DNA of 64,000 bases, taken from positions 1,801,001 through 1,865,000 of the forward strand of contig NZ_CP017241.1 in the NCBI RefSeq assembly GCF_001908375.1, written 5' to 3'. The stretch comes from Rhizobium etli 8C-3 (GTDB taxonomy: Bacteria; Pseudomonadota; Alphaproteobacteria; Rhizobiales; Rhizobiaceae). Position 1 is the stretch's first letter; each line of letters opens with the position of its first letter. The notes under the pieces were generated by a model. The model saw only the letters and a program-made list of their open reading frames with translations, was not told where the DNA came from and did no database searches. A program made the translations under genes and the position numbers. Of the stretch, positions 8,734 through 16,106 are shown one piece after another.

Positions 8734-9720
8734 TCAGGCACCGGCATTGCCTTCCGATCTTGCCGATACAGCGACCGAGCTCCAGAAGTCTCGGGTGAAG
8801 AGATAGCCGAATTCCTTCTCCTCGCGCTCCATCTTGAGCTTGGCATTCAGGATATCGTGCAGCTTCGGCAAATTGTAATAGGGAACGGACGGCAGCAGAT
8901 GGTGCTCGGCGTGATAATTCATGTTGGCATAGAAGAAAGCGACCGGTACCGGCAGATTGACTGTTCTTGAAAAGAGAAGCGCGCTTTCGTCCTTGTGGTC
9001 TTCAAGACCGATGTGTTGGGCAAGCGCCAAAACGCGATTGGGGAGCGATGCGACGAACGGCGTGATGAAAAACATGACGGTCAGGGCAGGCGACCGTGTC
9101 GCCAGGAAAAACAAGACCAGGCAGCTGGTGTTGAGCGCAAGCATGGAGATCGCGTCGGATTGTGCTTCGCGTCGCTCGGGGGGCATCAGTCTCAGTCGGA
9201 TGCCTTTGCCGAAGTACGCTTCGTAGCCGAAGGCATTGCAGAGCGCATAGAGGATCCGCCTGCAAAGGCTCTGATAATCAAGCAGGACGAGGCGCGACGC
9301 ACCCAGCCAGTCGAGCGGAAAATCGCGATAGATTTCGATGTCATCCTCATGAAAAGTGGACGCGTGGTGGAACTGATGGCTCTTTTCGAAATAGCTCGGA
9401 TTGTTCCAGGTCAAATAGGAAAACAGCTTGAAGAACAGTGTATTCAGCAATTTCCTGCTGAAGACCTTCTTGTGAAACAGTTCATGGCCGATGCCGGCAT
9501 AGCCGGCGAACTGCCATAGGCCAGCGTTGATATAAAAGGCTGCGAAGGCAAGCGCGGGAAAGCCGCCTTCCCATGCGCGGATCATCGCGAAAAGCAAGCC
9601 GGCATGGATGCCGATCCTGAGTGCGAGGTGGCACCAAGCGATCGGGTCGTTCGACGCCGTGAGTTCCCGGAACTCGTCCTTCGTCAAAAGGCTGCCGATT
9701 TTGATCTCGCTCGCCCCCAT
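8734..9720 (-). CDS. membrane fatty-acid desaturase/hydroxylase-like protein
   Basis: A di-iron integral membrane oxygenase. All three histidine boxes are present: GHELFH (H79, H83), SHQFHH (H115, H118, H119) and NYHAEHH (H270, H273, H274), plus QHIGLEDH around 235-242. Hydrophobic stretches at about 32-75, 95-105 and 192-230 fit four transmembrane segments. The 328 residues match the family. Only 2 bp separate it from the upstream methyltransferase and 44 bp separate that from a glycosyltransferase, so the three form an operon. A desaturase inside a glycan cluster suggests modification of a lipid or acyl substituent of the glycan. The substrate is unknown. Confidence 0.85.
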   Translation of the reverse strand: MGASEIKIGSLLTKDEFRELTASNDPIAWCHLALRIGIHAGLLFAMIRAWEGGFPALAFAAFYINAGLWQFAGYAGIGHELFHKKVFSRKLLNTLFFKLFSYLTWNNPSYFEKSHQFHHASTFHEDDIEIYRDFPLDWLGASRLVLLDYQSLCRRILYALCNAFGYEAYFGKGIRLRLMPPERREAQSDAISMLALNTSCLVLFFLATRSPALTVMFFITPFVASLPNRVLALAQHIGLEDHKDESALLFSRTVNLPVPVAFFYANMNYHAEHHLLPSVPYYNLPKLHDILNAKLKMEREEKEFGYLFTRDFWSSVAVSARSEGNAGA

Positions 9721-9722
9721 GT

Positions 9723-10484
9723 TCAGAGCTCAATGTTGACCAGCGCAAAGGCCACAAGGCTGTTTGCGACATGGAAGACCACCTGCGACTGCGAGAACTC
9801 CGCCAAATACTCGCTGACGTCCCCGTGGATCTTAGAATTGTAGTCATGCCAGACGATGACGCCGCGCTTGACGATGCCGAATGCGTTTTCCGTATCGGCG
9901 CGGACGATCTGGTGCTCATGCCCGCCATCGATGAAGATCATCTCGGCCGACTGGAAGGTCTCCTTGAAATTGATCGTCGTCGAGTCTTCCTTGACGAGCG
10001 TCAGGCGCCTCCTTTGCGCCTCGGTGATCGACGCCAGATAGGCCTCGCCATCGATTTCCTGGCGCTTGCGGAGATAATCGTCATTCTGCTCTGCGGACGA
10101 CAAAGCGCTGCGCTCGTCAGTCTCGGCAAGGTGCGCCGTGAGGCCCTTCGGCAGGTCGATTGAGACCACCTCGCAATCGTCAGGCGTGTTTTCGATGAAA
10201 AGGCGTGTGGTGAAACCTTTGTAAGTGCCGATTTCGATGATCTTCCGGGGCTTCACGATCTTGGCGAGCAGCACCAGGACAACCTGGTCCACCAGCGTGA
10301 TGCTGCCGATTTCTATCGGGGGCAGGCTGGCCGTATACTCTTTCGCGATCTTCAACTCCTCGGCGAGTTCTAAAAGAGTGCGCAGTTTAAGTTCGTAGAT
10401 CCCCGATTTCGCGACAAGCGCGGAGCGTAACGCCGCGGCGCTTTCAATGAGCTTCTGCATCCCTGAACCCGTGATTCCGTCCAT
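9723..10484 (-). CDS. class I SAM methyltransferase (Methyltransf_24 type)
   Basis: Contains the glycine-rich SAM motif IIEIGTYKGFTTRLF near residue 85, the acidic VVSIDLPKG after strand 2, and FIDGGHEHQIVRADTENAF followed by VIVWHDY, which is the hallmark of the TylF/cephalosporin-hydroxylase-like group. The 253 residues look complete. It is the middle gene of the glycosyltransferase-methyltransferase-desaturase operon. It probably methylates a sugar or acyl hydroxyl; the acceptor cannot be inferred. Confidence 0.82.
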   Translation of the reverse strand: MDGITGSGMQKLIESAAALRSALVAKSGIYELKLRTLLELAEELKIAKEYTASLPPIEIGSITLVDQVVLVLLAKIVKPRKIIEIGTYKGFTTRLFIENTPDDCEVVSIDLPKGLTAHLAETDERSALSSAEQNDDYLRKRQEIDGEAYLASITEAQRRRLTLVKEDSTTINFKETFQSAEMIFIDGGHEHQIVRADTENAFGIVKRGVIVWHDYNSKIHGDVSEYLAEFSQSQVVFHVANSLVAFALVNIEL

Positions 10485-10527
10485 TGTGATTCAATCCTTT
10501 GCGATTTCTTTTGCGCCTGCATGCAAC

Positions 10528-11400
10528 TCAGAGACGTATTCTGATGCGAGCGATCCGTTCATCCAGTTCCGGAAACAATGCTCTCCAGTAGGAATAGTGA
10601 TTGATGAGGTTCCGATAAGCGATGGGGTGATCGGAGGGCTGCAGGTAGCCCTTGTCGATCGCCAGATTGAGCACTTCCTCGTAGTAGGTGATCGAGTAGA
10701 TGAAATAGCGGTTGGCCGCCGGATTTGATTGCGAATTGGAGTGCTGGCGGAAGTAGGAGAGGGGCATGGGATGGCCGACAATCGCCCCGCGGAGGGAGAG
10801 CCCAATCCAGGACGAAAGATCGAGCGGTCCAGAAATGATGCCGTCCACGACCTTGAAAAGACCGAAACGGCCGGAGTCATCGAAGCAATCGGCCGTTCTC
10901 AGGAGCGCCGACGAGAACTCGCCAAGCAGATTGTGATGCTTGACGGCGGTGATGCGTATGAAGTCAGGGCCCTCGATCACCTTCAAAGAGCCTTCGACCA
11001 TCAATCCGTTGCCGAGATTTGTTATCTGGTTTCGCTCGTCGATGAAATATCGTGGAGAAAACGCAAGTTTCGTCCCTCTGTTCTGTGTGGCTTCAAGCGC
11101 CTGGAGCAGGTACTGGATGCAGAACGGATTGAGAACGTCGTCGTCGAAGAGATATTTGATGTACTCGCCGCCGGCTAGCCCGGCGAGCCGCATGACGTTT
11201 TTGTACTCGGCAGGATCCGGATTGCGGCTGTACTTAACAACGCCTGAGTATCGCTCGCAGATTTTCGCGATCGCATCAGTCGGGCAATCGTCAGAGACGA
11301 TGATTTCCGTGTCATCGAAACTTTGCGCGATCGCGCTCTTCAGCGCGAGCTCAAAGAAATCGGGCTTGTAGGCCGGTATACAGATTGACACGCGCGGCAA
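10528..11400 (-). CDS. family 2 glycosyltransferase
   Basis: GT-A fold transferase of 290 residues. The N-terminus PRVSICIPAYKPDFFELAL and IIVSDDCPTD (32-42) form the nucleotide-binding region, and FDDD at 85-88 is the DxD metal site. A TYYEEVLNLA helix and a basic end follow. No transmembrane segments are seen, so it should act on the cytoplasmic face of the membrane. It is first in a three-gene operon with a methyltransferase and desaturase, so the transferred sugar is likely part of a decorated surface glycan. Donor and acceptor are unknown. Confidence 0.88.
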   Translation of the reverse strand: MPRVSICIPAYKPDFFELALKSAIAQSFDDTEIIVSDDCPTDAIAKICERYSGVVKYSRNPDPAEYKNVMRLAGLAGGEYIKYLFDDDVLNPFCIQYLLQALEATQNRGTKLAFSPRYFIDERNQITNLGNGLMVEGSLKVIEGPDFIRITAVKHHNLLGEFSSALLRTADCFDDSGRFGLFKVVDGIISGPLDLSSWIGLSLRGAIVGHPMPLSYFRQHSNSQSNPAANRYFIYSITYYEEVLNLAIDKGYLQPSDHPIAYRNLINHYSYWRALFPELDERIARIRIRL

Positions 11401-11609
11401 ATGGCTCTCCCTTCAGGCACCTCACTCAAGCCGGTTGAAACGTCTGTCGGTTCGGCCGGCAAAAGCGGTGGTCGGCGCTTCGAAGGACCGAAGCAAACCC
11501 GCTTGCCATGCTCATAGAGTGCGGACTTTACGCGAGGCTTGCGGGAACTTCATGGGTCGGCCTGACCACGTGGCCGGCGCGGCGAAGATGCCTGTATCTG
11601 AGGGGAGAA

Positions 11610-11625
11610 TGGCACGCCCTAGGGG
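11610..11625 (-). repeat. detached tRNA-Glu 3' end (attachment-site scar A)
   Basis: TGGCACGCCCTAGGGG on the plus strand is identical to the last 16 bases, CCA included, of the tRNA-Glu(UUC) genes at 12160 and 13392. No tRNA body follows. This is what remains at the far end of an element integrated into the 3' end of tRNA-Glu. Confidence 0.75.
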
Positions 11626-11667
11626 CGAGCCAATTTTTTTGTTTTCATTACACTTTTTTGTATGGGG

Positions 11668-11707
11668 TTAGGGGTTTTGTTCCCGTAGCGTTTCGTAAAA
11701 CCCCTAA
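11668..11707. repeat. 11-bp inverted repeat TTAGGGGTTTT
   Basis: TTAGGGGTTTT at 11668-11678 is mirrored by AAAACCCCTAA at 11697-11707. Related TTAGGGG and CCCCTTA words recur at about 12080-12130, on the other side of the zinc-ribbon gene. It may be the terminator of that gene, since a run of T is read on the minus strand after the stem-like half, or an element-end repeat. Confidence 0.6.
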
Positions 11708-11711
11708 TCCC

Positions 11712-11918
11712 TTAAGCCTCGGTGCGCGCGTCTCGGCCCTCTGGCCGATCGGTGTCGCGGCAGATCCTTTGCGTCATTTGCGAATAGCGATTGTTGTCGC
11801 CGTCGCATAACGGGCATGCATCGGAGCCGCTGAAATCAGCCGTTTGCACGCTATCAAAGCCGCACGTCTGGCATTCGAAATAAAAAAATCCAGGCTGATC
11901 GGTCGTCATTTTTTTCAT
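11712..11918 (-). CDS. small zinc-ribbon protein
   Basis: A 68-residue protein with two knuckles, CQTC and CPLC, separated by about 17 residues, which is enough for one zinc ribbon. The rest is polar and acidic, with a basic tail. ATG 11918 (MKKMTTDQPG) has GAGGA five bases upstream and is preferred to 11930. It is the only gene left inside the scar-bounded segment next to tRNA-Glu. Such small ribbons are common in rhizobial prophages and islands. Function unknown. Confidence 0.6.
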   Translation of the reverse strand: MKKMTTDQPGFFYFECQTCGFDSVQTADFSGSDACPLCDGDNNRYSQMTQRICRDTDRPEGRDARTEA

Positions 11919-12159
11919 TATTCCTCGCACATCACGCCGATATCCTGGCCATTATAGAGCAGGCGACTATGTGCGCGACGCCAACAAGAAACTGGCAATG
12001 TTCGACATCGCGCAGACGATCAACGAGCGCGAAGAAAGCGCAATTTGATGAAGCGTCGCGGGAACCTGCGAATCGTGCGTTAGGGGTTGAAATGAGGCGT
12101 TAGGGGAAACCCCTTATAAAAACCCCTCAAAGACCCGAAAAAACATAATAAAATGAGAT

Positions 12160-12234
12160 TGGCACGCCCTAGGGGAGTCGAACCCCTCTTCCCAGAATGA
12201 AAATCTGGTGTCCTAACCGATAGACGAAGGGCGC
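12160..12234 (-). tRNA. tRNA-Glu (UUC), copy 1
   Basis: A 75-nt cloverleaf with encoded CCA. The anticodon arm is CCAGA-TTTTCAT-TCTGG with anticodon TTC, the T arm AGGGG-TTCGACT-CCCCT, and the acceptor GCGCCCT/AGGGCGT. The sequence is identical to the copy at 13392. Its own promoter lies just upstream. Confidence 0.95.
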
Positions 12235-12252
12235 TTCCTTCGTGGTGGCGCC

Positions 12253-12281
12253 CTTATAGTCAGCACCTTTGTGCGCTGCAA
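12253..12281 (-). promoter_or_regulatory. sigma-70-type promoter of tRNA-Glu copy 1
   Basis: Read on the minus strand: TTGCAG (12281-12276), 17-base spacer, TATAAG (12258-12253), then about 18 bases to the tRNA 5' end. The -10 lies in the flank shared with copy 2; the -35 does not, yet is equally well formed. Apart from this, 12235-12574 holds nothing I recognise. Confidence 0.7.
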
Positions 12282-12574
12282 GCGGCAAAACGCGAAAAAT
12301 TAGCGATTATCCAGATTTTTTCGAGGCTTGTGGAAAACGACGATCGTTGAATCCATCTCAGGACGACAAAGCATCCTAAGCGGCCTTGTCAAACTGGGAT
12401 GATGGTACGCCTCGCCCCGGACGATCGGACCGAGTTGCTGGCGGCGTATCTTGCTCGCAAGACCGTCGGCGCTTGCGTCGTTCGTCCCGGCACAGGCCCG
12501 CTGCAAAACTTGCTCCCGCCTGCCAAATCCTGGATGGTTGCTCGCATATAATAACTATATGATGCAATTCAACC

Positions 12575-12649
12575 TGGTACGCCCTAGGGGAATCGAACCC
12601 CTCTTTACAGAATGAGAATCTGTCGTCCTAACCGATAGACGAAGGGCGC
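12575..12649 (-). tRNA. tRNA-Glu (CUC)
   Basis: A 75-nt gene with encoded CCA. The anticodon loop TTCTCAT gives anticodon CTC, between ACAGA and TCTGT stems. It differs from the UUC copies in the anticodon stem and at the discriminator base (A instead of G), so it is not the source of the 16-bp scars. Confidence 0.94.
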
Positions 12650-12662
12650 GTTGTGTCGCGTG

Positions 12663-12691
12663 CAGATAGGAACGCTCCACGGCTTTCTCAA
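12663..12691 (-). promoter_or_regulatory. sigma-70-type promoter of tRNA-Glu(CUC)
   Basis: Read on the minus strand: TTGAGA (12691-12686), 17-base spacer, TATCTG (12668-12663). Upstream, 12692-12985 shows no gene. Confidence 0.6.
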
Positions 12692-12985
12692 GCGTACCGA
12701 CAAATAGACACAATGAAAAGAAAAATGGCAGTCCTACCGCTCTTCTCACTCCGATTGAAGCAGCTTGTCCGCTGCTGAGCTCGGGTAACGCAAGCAGAGT
12801 ACGATGCCGCCAAATCGCATAACTCGGACCGCGAACTCAACGAGAGAACCAGTCGTTGGGAAATGCGTCGAGGCTGTTCCTATAATATTCGAAAGGGCCG
12901 GGAGGTCGGGATCGGCTTTTGCGGAAGGAGTAAATAATTACTCGTGGTGTTACTGTCCGACGTGCCGATTGTCTCTATGGATTGA

Positions 12986-13001
12986 TGGCACGCCCTAGGG
13001 G
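12986..13001 (-). repeat. detached tRNA-Glu 3' end (attachment-site scar B)
   Basis: A second isolated copy of TGGCACGCCCTAGGGG without a tRNA body, 31 bp before the integrase remnant. With the intact tRNA at 13392 it brackets a 0.4-kb segment. Confidence 0.75.
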
Positions 13002-13031
13002 CGTGCTTCTTTTGAAATCAAGTATTTAGTT

Positions 13032-13328
13032 TTGGGATCGAAAGGCCTTGTAACAACGCGCATGGCCGATTGGACGAAGCAAGCCGGACTGCCAAAAGGT
13101 TACACGCTTCACGGCTTGCGCCACACGTTCGGCAGCCTGTTGGCCGAGGCCAATTTGCAGACACGCGCCGTCATGGAAGCAATGGGCCATACGGATCTAA
13201 AATCGACCGAACATTACATGCGCCGAATCAATCAGCGCCGGATAATGATCGACGCCGCCCGCTCGTTGAATGATCACGGCGAAACGACGATAGCCGTAAA
13301 TAAGCCTATCCTGCGCATCGTGAAGTGA
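13032..13328 (+). pseudogene. tyrosine recombinase (integrase), C-terminal fragment
   Basis: About 99 codons remain from an enzyme that is normally 350-420 residues. The catalytic HGLRHTFGS (H-x-x-R) box, MGHTDLKST (second catalytic His region) and the nucleophile tyrosine in STEHYMRR are preserved. The first catalytic Arg and the whole N-terminal DNA-binding part are missing. The frame opens at a TTG without upstream coding sequence. It should be inactive for integration. It explains the duplicated tRNA-Glu ends around it. Confidence 0.85.
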
Positions 13329-13390
13329 ATCCCATTAAGTTTTGGGATCAAATGGGATCGCCCACATTAAGTAATTGATTTTAAAGTAGT

Positions 13391-13495
13391 TTGGCACGCC
13401 CTAGGGGAGTCGAACCCCTCTTCCCAGAATGAAAATCTGGTGTCCTAACCGATAGACGAAGGGCGCTTCCTTCGTGGTGGCGCCCTTATAGTCAG
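13391..13495. repeat. 105-bp direct repeat containing tRNA-Glu(UUC)
   Basis: Bases 13391-13495 match 12159-12263 exactly: the whole tRNA plus 29 bp of its 5' flank including the -10 box. The flanks diverge beyond that on both sides. Confidence 0.9.
13392..13466 (-). tRNA. tRNA-Glu (UUC), copy 2
   Basis: Identical to copy 1 over all 75 nt, with encoded CCA and anticodon TTC. It is the intact border of the integrase-bearing scar segment at its 3' side. Confidence 0.95.
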
Positions 13496-13513
13496 GCCTT
13501 TTGAATCCCGCAA
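13485..13513 (-). promoter_or_regulatory. sigma-70-type promoter of tRNA-Glu copy 2
   Basis: Read on the minus strand: TTGCGG (13513-13508), 17-base spacer, TATAAG (13490-13485). Confidence 0.7.
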
Positions 13514-13664
13514 GCGGGAATTGCGGTTTTCTTTCAAAAAAATGACAGGAAATCCGAGGCTGTGTAAGAGGCCGATTATCTAAGACGAATCAATAGGCTG
13601 GCGGCTGTTTCTTTAAGGGATAGCCTAATGCTGCCGCAACGTGATGTGGCAGATTGCGCTGCCG

Positions 13665-14738
13665 TCAGATGGCGCTGGCGTTCGGTGTCCGGCTGCCTCG
13701 GGCGCCGCAGCCCCAGTTCCAGTCGCGGCTCTTGCCGGTATCGAGATGCACCGAATCTGTGTGGCAGTAGGTGCCGACGCCGCCGCGGCGCGGCAGCGAG
13801 CGGATATAGGCGGCGATATCCCATTTGGAGACGCCGTCGACCTTGATGTCGGCGGCGTCACAGGTCTTGTGCATCGATTCCTCGGCGCCGCCGACCATCC
13901 GGTTATGCCCTGGGTCGCGATATCCGGAGGTGACGATGACCGGCCTGCCGAAATGCGTTTCGACCGCCTTGATGACATTGAGCATGGCAGGCTTGAAGCA
14001 GCCGACCTCGACGTTTGGGTTCTGGATGTGCAGGCCGTTCGGCGCCACGCGTGTCAAACCCGGCAGGGACGCCTTCTCAAGGAGCCCGGCGAGACCACCG
14101 ACGAGGTCCTGTTTCGGAGCGGCATAGAGCGCGTTCATCGAACCGCCCGTCAGGCTGCCGGTCGAAAGCGACGCGGTCTGGTAGGCGGGCGCAAGCTTCG
14201 TGCCGGTGTTTTCGGACGATTGCTGCGGCAGAAGCACTTCGCCCTGCTGCGGTGGCTGGTCGGGCTGGGGCGCACTGAAGACGCTGCTGCGTGCGGCATC
14301 GATGCCCCGGACCGGCGCATAGGCGCTGGGGCCGGCCGGCCGGATGATCGTCGAGGTCCGGTTGTTCTGCGGCATTGCCGGCTGGGCCGAGAAGATGCTC
14401 ATCGTGCCGGCATTGATGCGGGTCGGCTGCATGACCATGCCGGCGATATTGGGGGGCTGTGTGGCGTCTGCGCCGGCGGGCATGGCCCCAGCATTCGGGT
14501 CCTGCGCCGCCATCTGCTGCTGCGCGCCCGATACGTTCGTGACCATCGGATCGCGATAGGCGCCTTTGGCAGCCTTGCCCGGCGCGTTGGCCGCAAGCTG
14601 CTCGGCTGAAGGACCAACAGGAAGGACGGTTGCCGAATCAACGACCTTGCGATTCGAGACGCAGCCGGAGAGCGCAAGGGCGGCAACAGCGATGAGAAGT
14701 GCAGCCGCGGCGGGCATCCGCTTTTGGAGAATGAGCAA
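13665..14738 (-). CDS. lipoprotein with M15-type (YcbK-like) peptidase domain
   Basis: Probable envelope peptidoglycan-modifying enzyme. A hydrophobic leader ends in the lipobox LALSGC, followed by a ~200-residue low-complexity Pro/Ala/Gln linker. The C-terminal ~110 residues carry a peptidase M15A-like core: VTSGYRDPGHNRMVGGAEES, then H-x-x-CDAADIKV and YCHTDSVHLDTG, giving the expected H, D and H zinc ligands. TTG 14738 with GGAGACC just upstream gives the N-terminus MLILQKRMPAAAALL; ATG 14717 is the alternative. Divalent-metal carboxypeptidase activity is inferred from the family. Confidence 0.8.
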   Translation of the reverse strand: MLILQKRMPAAAALLIAVAALALSGCVSNRKVVDSATVLPVGPSAEQLAANAPGKAAKGAYRDPMVTNVSGAQQQMAAQDPNAGAMPAGADATQPPNIAGMVMQPTRINAGTMSIFSAQPAMPQNNRTSTIIRPAGPSAYAPVRGIDAARSSVFSAPQPDQPPQQGEVLLPQQSSENTGTKLAPAYQTASLSTGSLTGGSMNALYAAPKQDLVGGLAGLLEKASLPGLTRVAPNGLHIQNPNVEVGCFKPAMLNVIKAVETHFGRPVIVTSGYRDPGHNRMVGGAEESMHKTCDAADIKVDGVSKWDIAAYIRSLPRRGGVGTYCHTDSVHLDTGKSRDWNWGCGARGSRTPNASAI

Positions 14739-14892
14739 GCGACGGTCTCCGTTGGCGCGGAGGACCATTCAACCGTATCGTCTTCCGCTTCGAGTCGGCC
14801 GCAGAGTGCCTGCGGGGCAGCCTGGCGGCAAGCGCGAAGCGGGCACGGAGGTCCGAAATCGCAAAAGCCGCAAGCCTCGCAAAAGCCTCAGC

Positions 14893-15333
14893 TTACCAGG
14901 CGCCGGTATTGCCCATCGAAAGCCACGGCTCGGCCGCCGGAAGGCTGCCGTTCTTCTGCAGGATTTCGATGGAAATTCCATCGGGCGAACGAACAAAAGC
15001 CATGCGGCCGTCGCGTGGCGGACGGTTGATGGTGATGTCGTTGTCCATCAAATGCTGGCAGGTCGCGTAAATGTCGTCGACCTCGTAGGCGAGGTGGCCG
15101 AAGTTGCGTCCGCCGGTATATTCCTCGGGATCCCAATTGTAAGTAAGTTCGAGGCAGGGGGCGCCATTTTTCTCTGCATTTGTGATATCGTCGTTTGCGG
15201 CGAGGAAAACCAGGGTAAAACGGCCGCTTTCGTTTTCGGAGCGCCGGATTTCCTTGAGGCCGAAAAGTGTGCAGTAGAAATGCAGGGAGGCATCCAGATC
15301 CTGCACACGGACCATAGTGTGGAGATAACGCAT
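14893..15333 (-). CDS. gloA: lactoylglutathione lyase (glyoxalase I)
   Basis: Isomerises the methylglyoxal-glutathione hemithioacetal to S-lactoylglutathione. The 146 residues show the VOC fold with the metal-ligand region MRYLHTMVRVQDLDASLHFY at the N-terminus, LELTYNWD, FGHLAYEVDD and a final DGISIEIL with the glutamate ligand. It is a monocistronic gene, divergent from the cold-shock gene. Confidence 0.93.
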   Translation of the reverse strand: MRYLHTMVRVQDLDASLHFYCTLFGLKEIRRSENESGRFTLVFLAANDDITNAEKNGAPCLELTYNWDPEEYTGGRNFGHLAYEVDDIYATCQHLMDNDITINRPPRDGRMAFVRSPDGISIEILQKNGSLPAAEPWLSMGNTGAW

Positions 15334-15527
15334 TCTATTTCCTCTCTAAAATGTGGAGCTGCTTCGTTATGTGGCAGGAGGTCAGCTTCGGGCAAGACAT
15401 GCGACTAAAATGAGCAGTTGGGAATAACCGAAAACAGGACTTGCGCTTATCCGTTACCAAGATGTTAATCTTGATTGCAAGAATCAGTTAACCGTAACAG
15501 TGTGACGCGTATTGAGGGGCTGGCGAC

Positions 15528-16106
15528 ATGGCTGATAGGATTTCATCGAAGGAATTCACCGATATCGACGAGCTGTCCGGGGATGCCGTCGACCTCGTTG
15601 AAATCACCGGTGTCGTCAAATGGTTCGATGTCGCCAAGGGCTTCGGCTTCATTGTCCCCGACAACGGCATGCAGGATGTCCTGCTGCACGTAACCTGCCT
15701 TCGCCGCGACGGTTACCAGACGATCCTCGAGGGCACGCGCATCGTCGCGCTGATCCAACGCCGCGAGCGCGGCTATCAGGCGTTCAAGATTCTCTCCATG
15801 GACCAGTCGACTGCCGTCCATCCGTCGCAGCTGCCGCCGGTGCGCACCCACGTGCAGGTCACTCCGACGAGTGGCCTTGAGCGGGCACTGGTGAAGTGGT
15901 TCAACCGCACGAAGGGTTTCGGCTTTTTGACGCGCGGCGAGGGTACGGAAGACATCTTCGTGCACATGGAAACCCTTCGCCGCTTTGGCCTGACCGAGCT
16001 TCGCCCCGGCCAGGTCGTTCTCGTCCGCTACGGCGATGGCGACAAGGGCCTGATGGCAGCCGAAATCCACCCGGATATGCCAAGCCCGGCAAGCCGGTCG
16101 CACTGA
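15528..16106 (+). CDS. two-domain cold-shock protein
   Basis: An RNA/DNA-binding protein of 192 residues with two cold-shock domains, at about residues 27-92 and 117-182. Both RNP1-type motifs are visible: VKWFDVAKGFGFI and VKWFNRTKGFGFL, followed by DVLLHV and DIFVHM. The first domain has weaker RNP2 aromatic content than single-domain Csp proteins. This fused form is typical of alphaproteobacteria. The last base of its stop is the first base of the next start (TGATG), so it is co-translated with the DUF192 gene. Confidence 0.92.
   Translation: MADRISSKEFTDIDELSGDAVDLVEITGVVKWFDVAKGFGFIVPDNGMQDVLLHVTCLRRDGYQTILEGTRIVALIQRRERGYQAFKILSMDQSTAVHPSQLPPVRTHVQVTPTSGLERALVKWFNRTKGFGFLTRGEGTEDIFVHMETLRRFGLTELRPGQVVLVRYGDGDKGLMAAEIHPDMPSPASRSH

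Larger units (their letters stand above)
11610..12159. mobile_element. remnant of an element integrated at tRNA-Glu(UUC) copy 1
   Basis: The 0.55 kb between scar A and the intact tRNA gene at 12160 is bounded by the same 16-bp tRNA end, as expected for attL/attR. It keeps one zinc-ribbon gene, a G4/C4-rich inverted repeat and related TTAGGGG sequences near 12080-12130, and an open tail ending at 12048 that reads DYVRDANKKLAMFDIAQTIN without a recognisable start. No integrase remains. The interpretation is inference from geometry. Confidence 0.55.
12986..13391. mobile_element. remnant of an element integrated at tRNA-Glu(UUC) copy 2
   Basis: Segment between scar B and the intact tRNA-Glu at 13392. 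It contains only the C-terminal part of a tyrosine recombinase. A TTTTGGGATC word occurs just before and just after that fragment (about 13031 and 13340). Bounding by identical tRNA 3' ends plus an integrase stub is the classical signature of a decayed integrative element. Confidence 0.65.

Noticed and set aside
12235..12567. Small minus-strand frames between tRNA-Glu genes
   Set aside because: No ribosome site, Arg-rich translations, and overlap with the tRNA promoter.
12555..12749. Minus-strand frame across tRNA-Glu(CUC)
   Set aside because: The C-terminal half is the tRNA read as protein; the N-terminal hydrophobic part is its promoter region.
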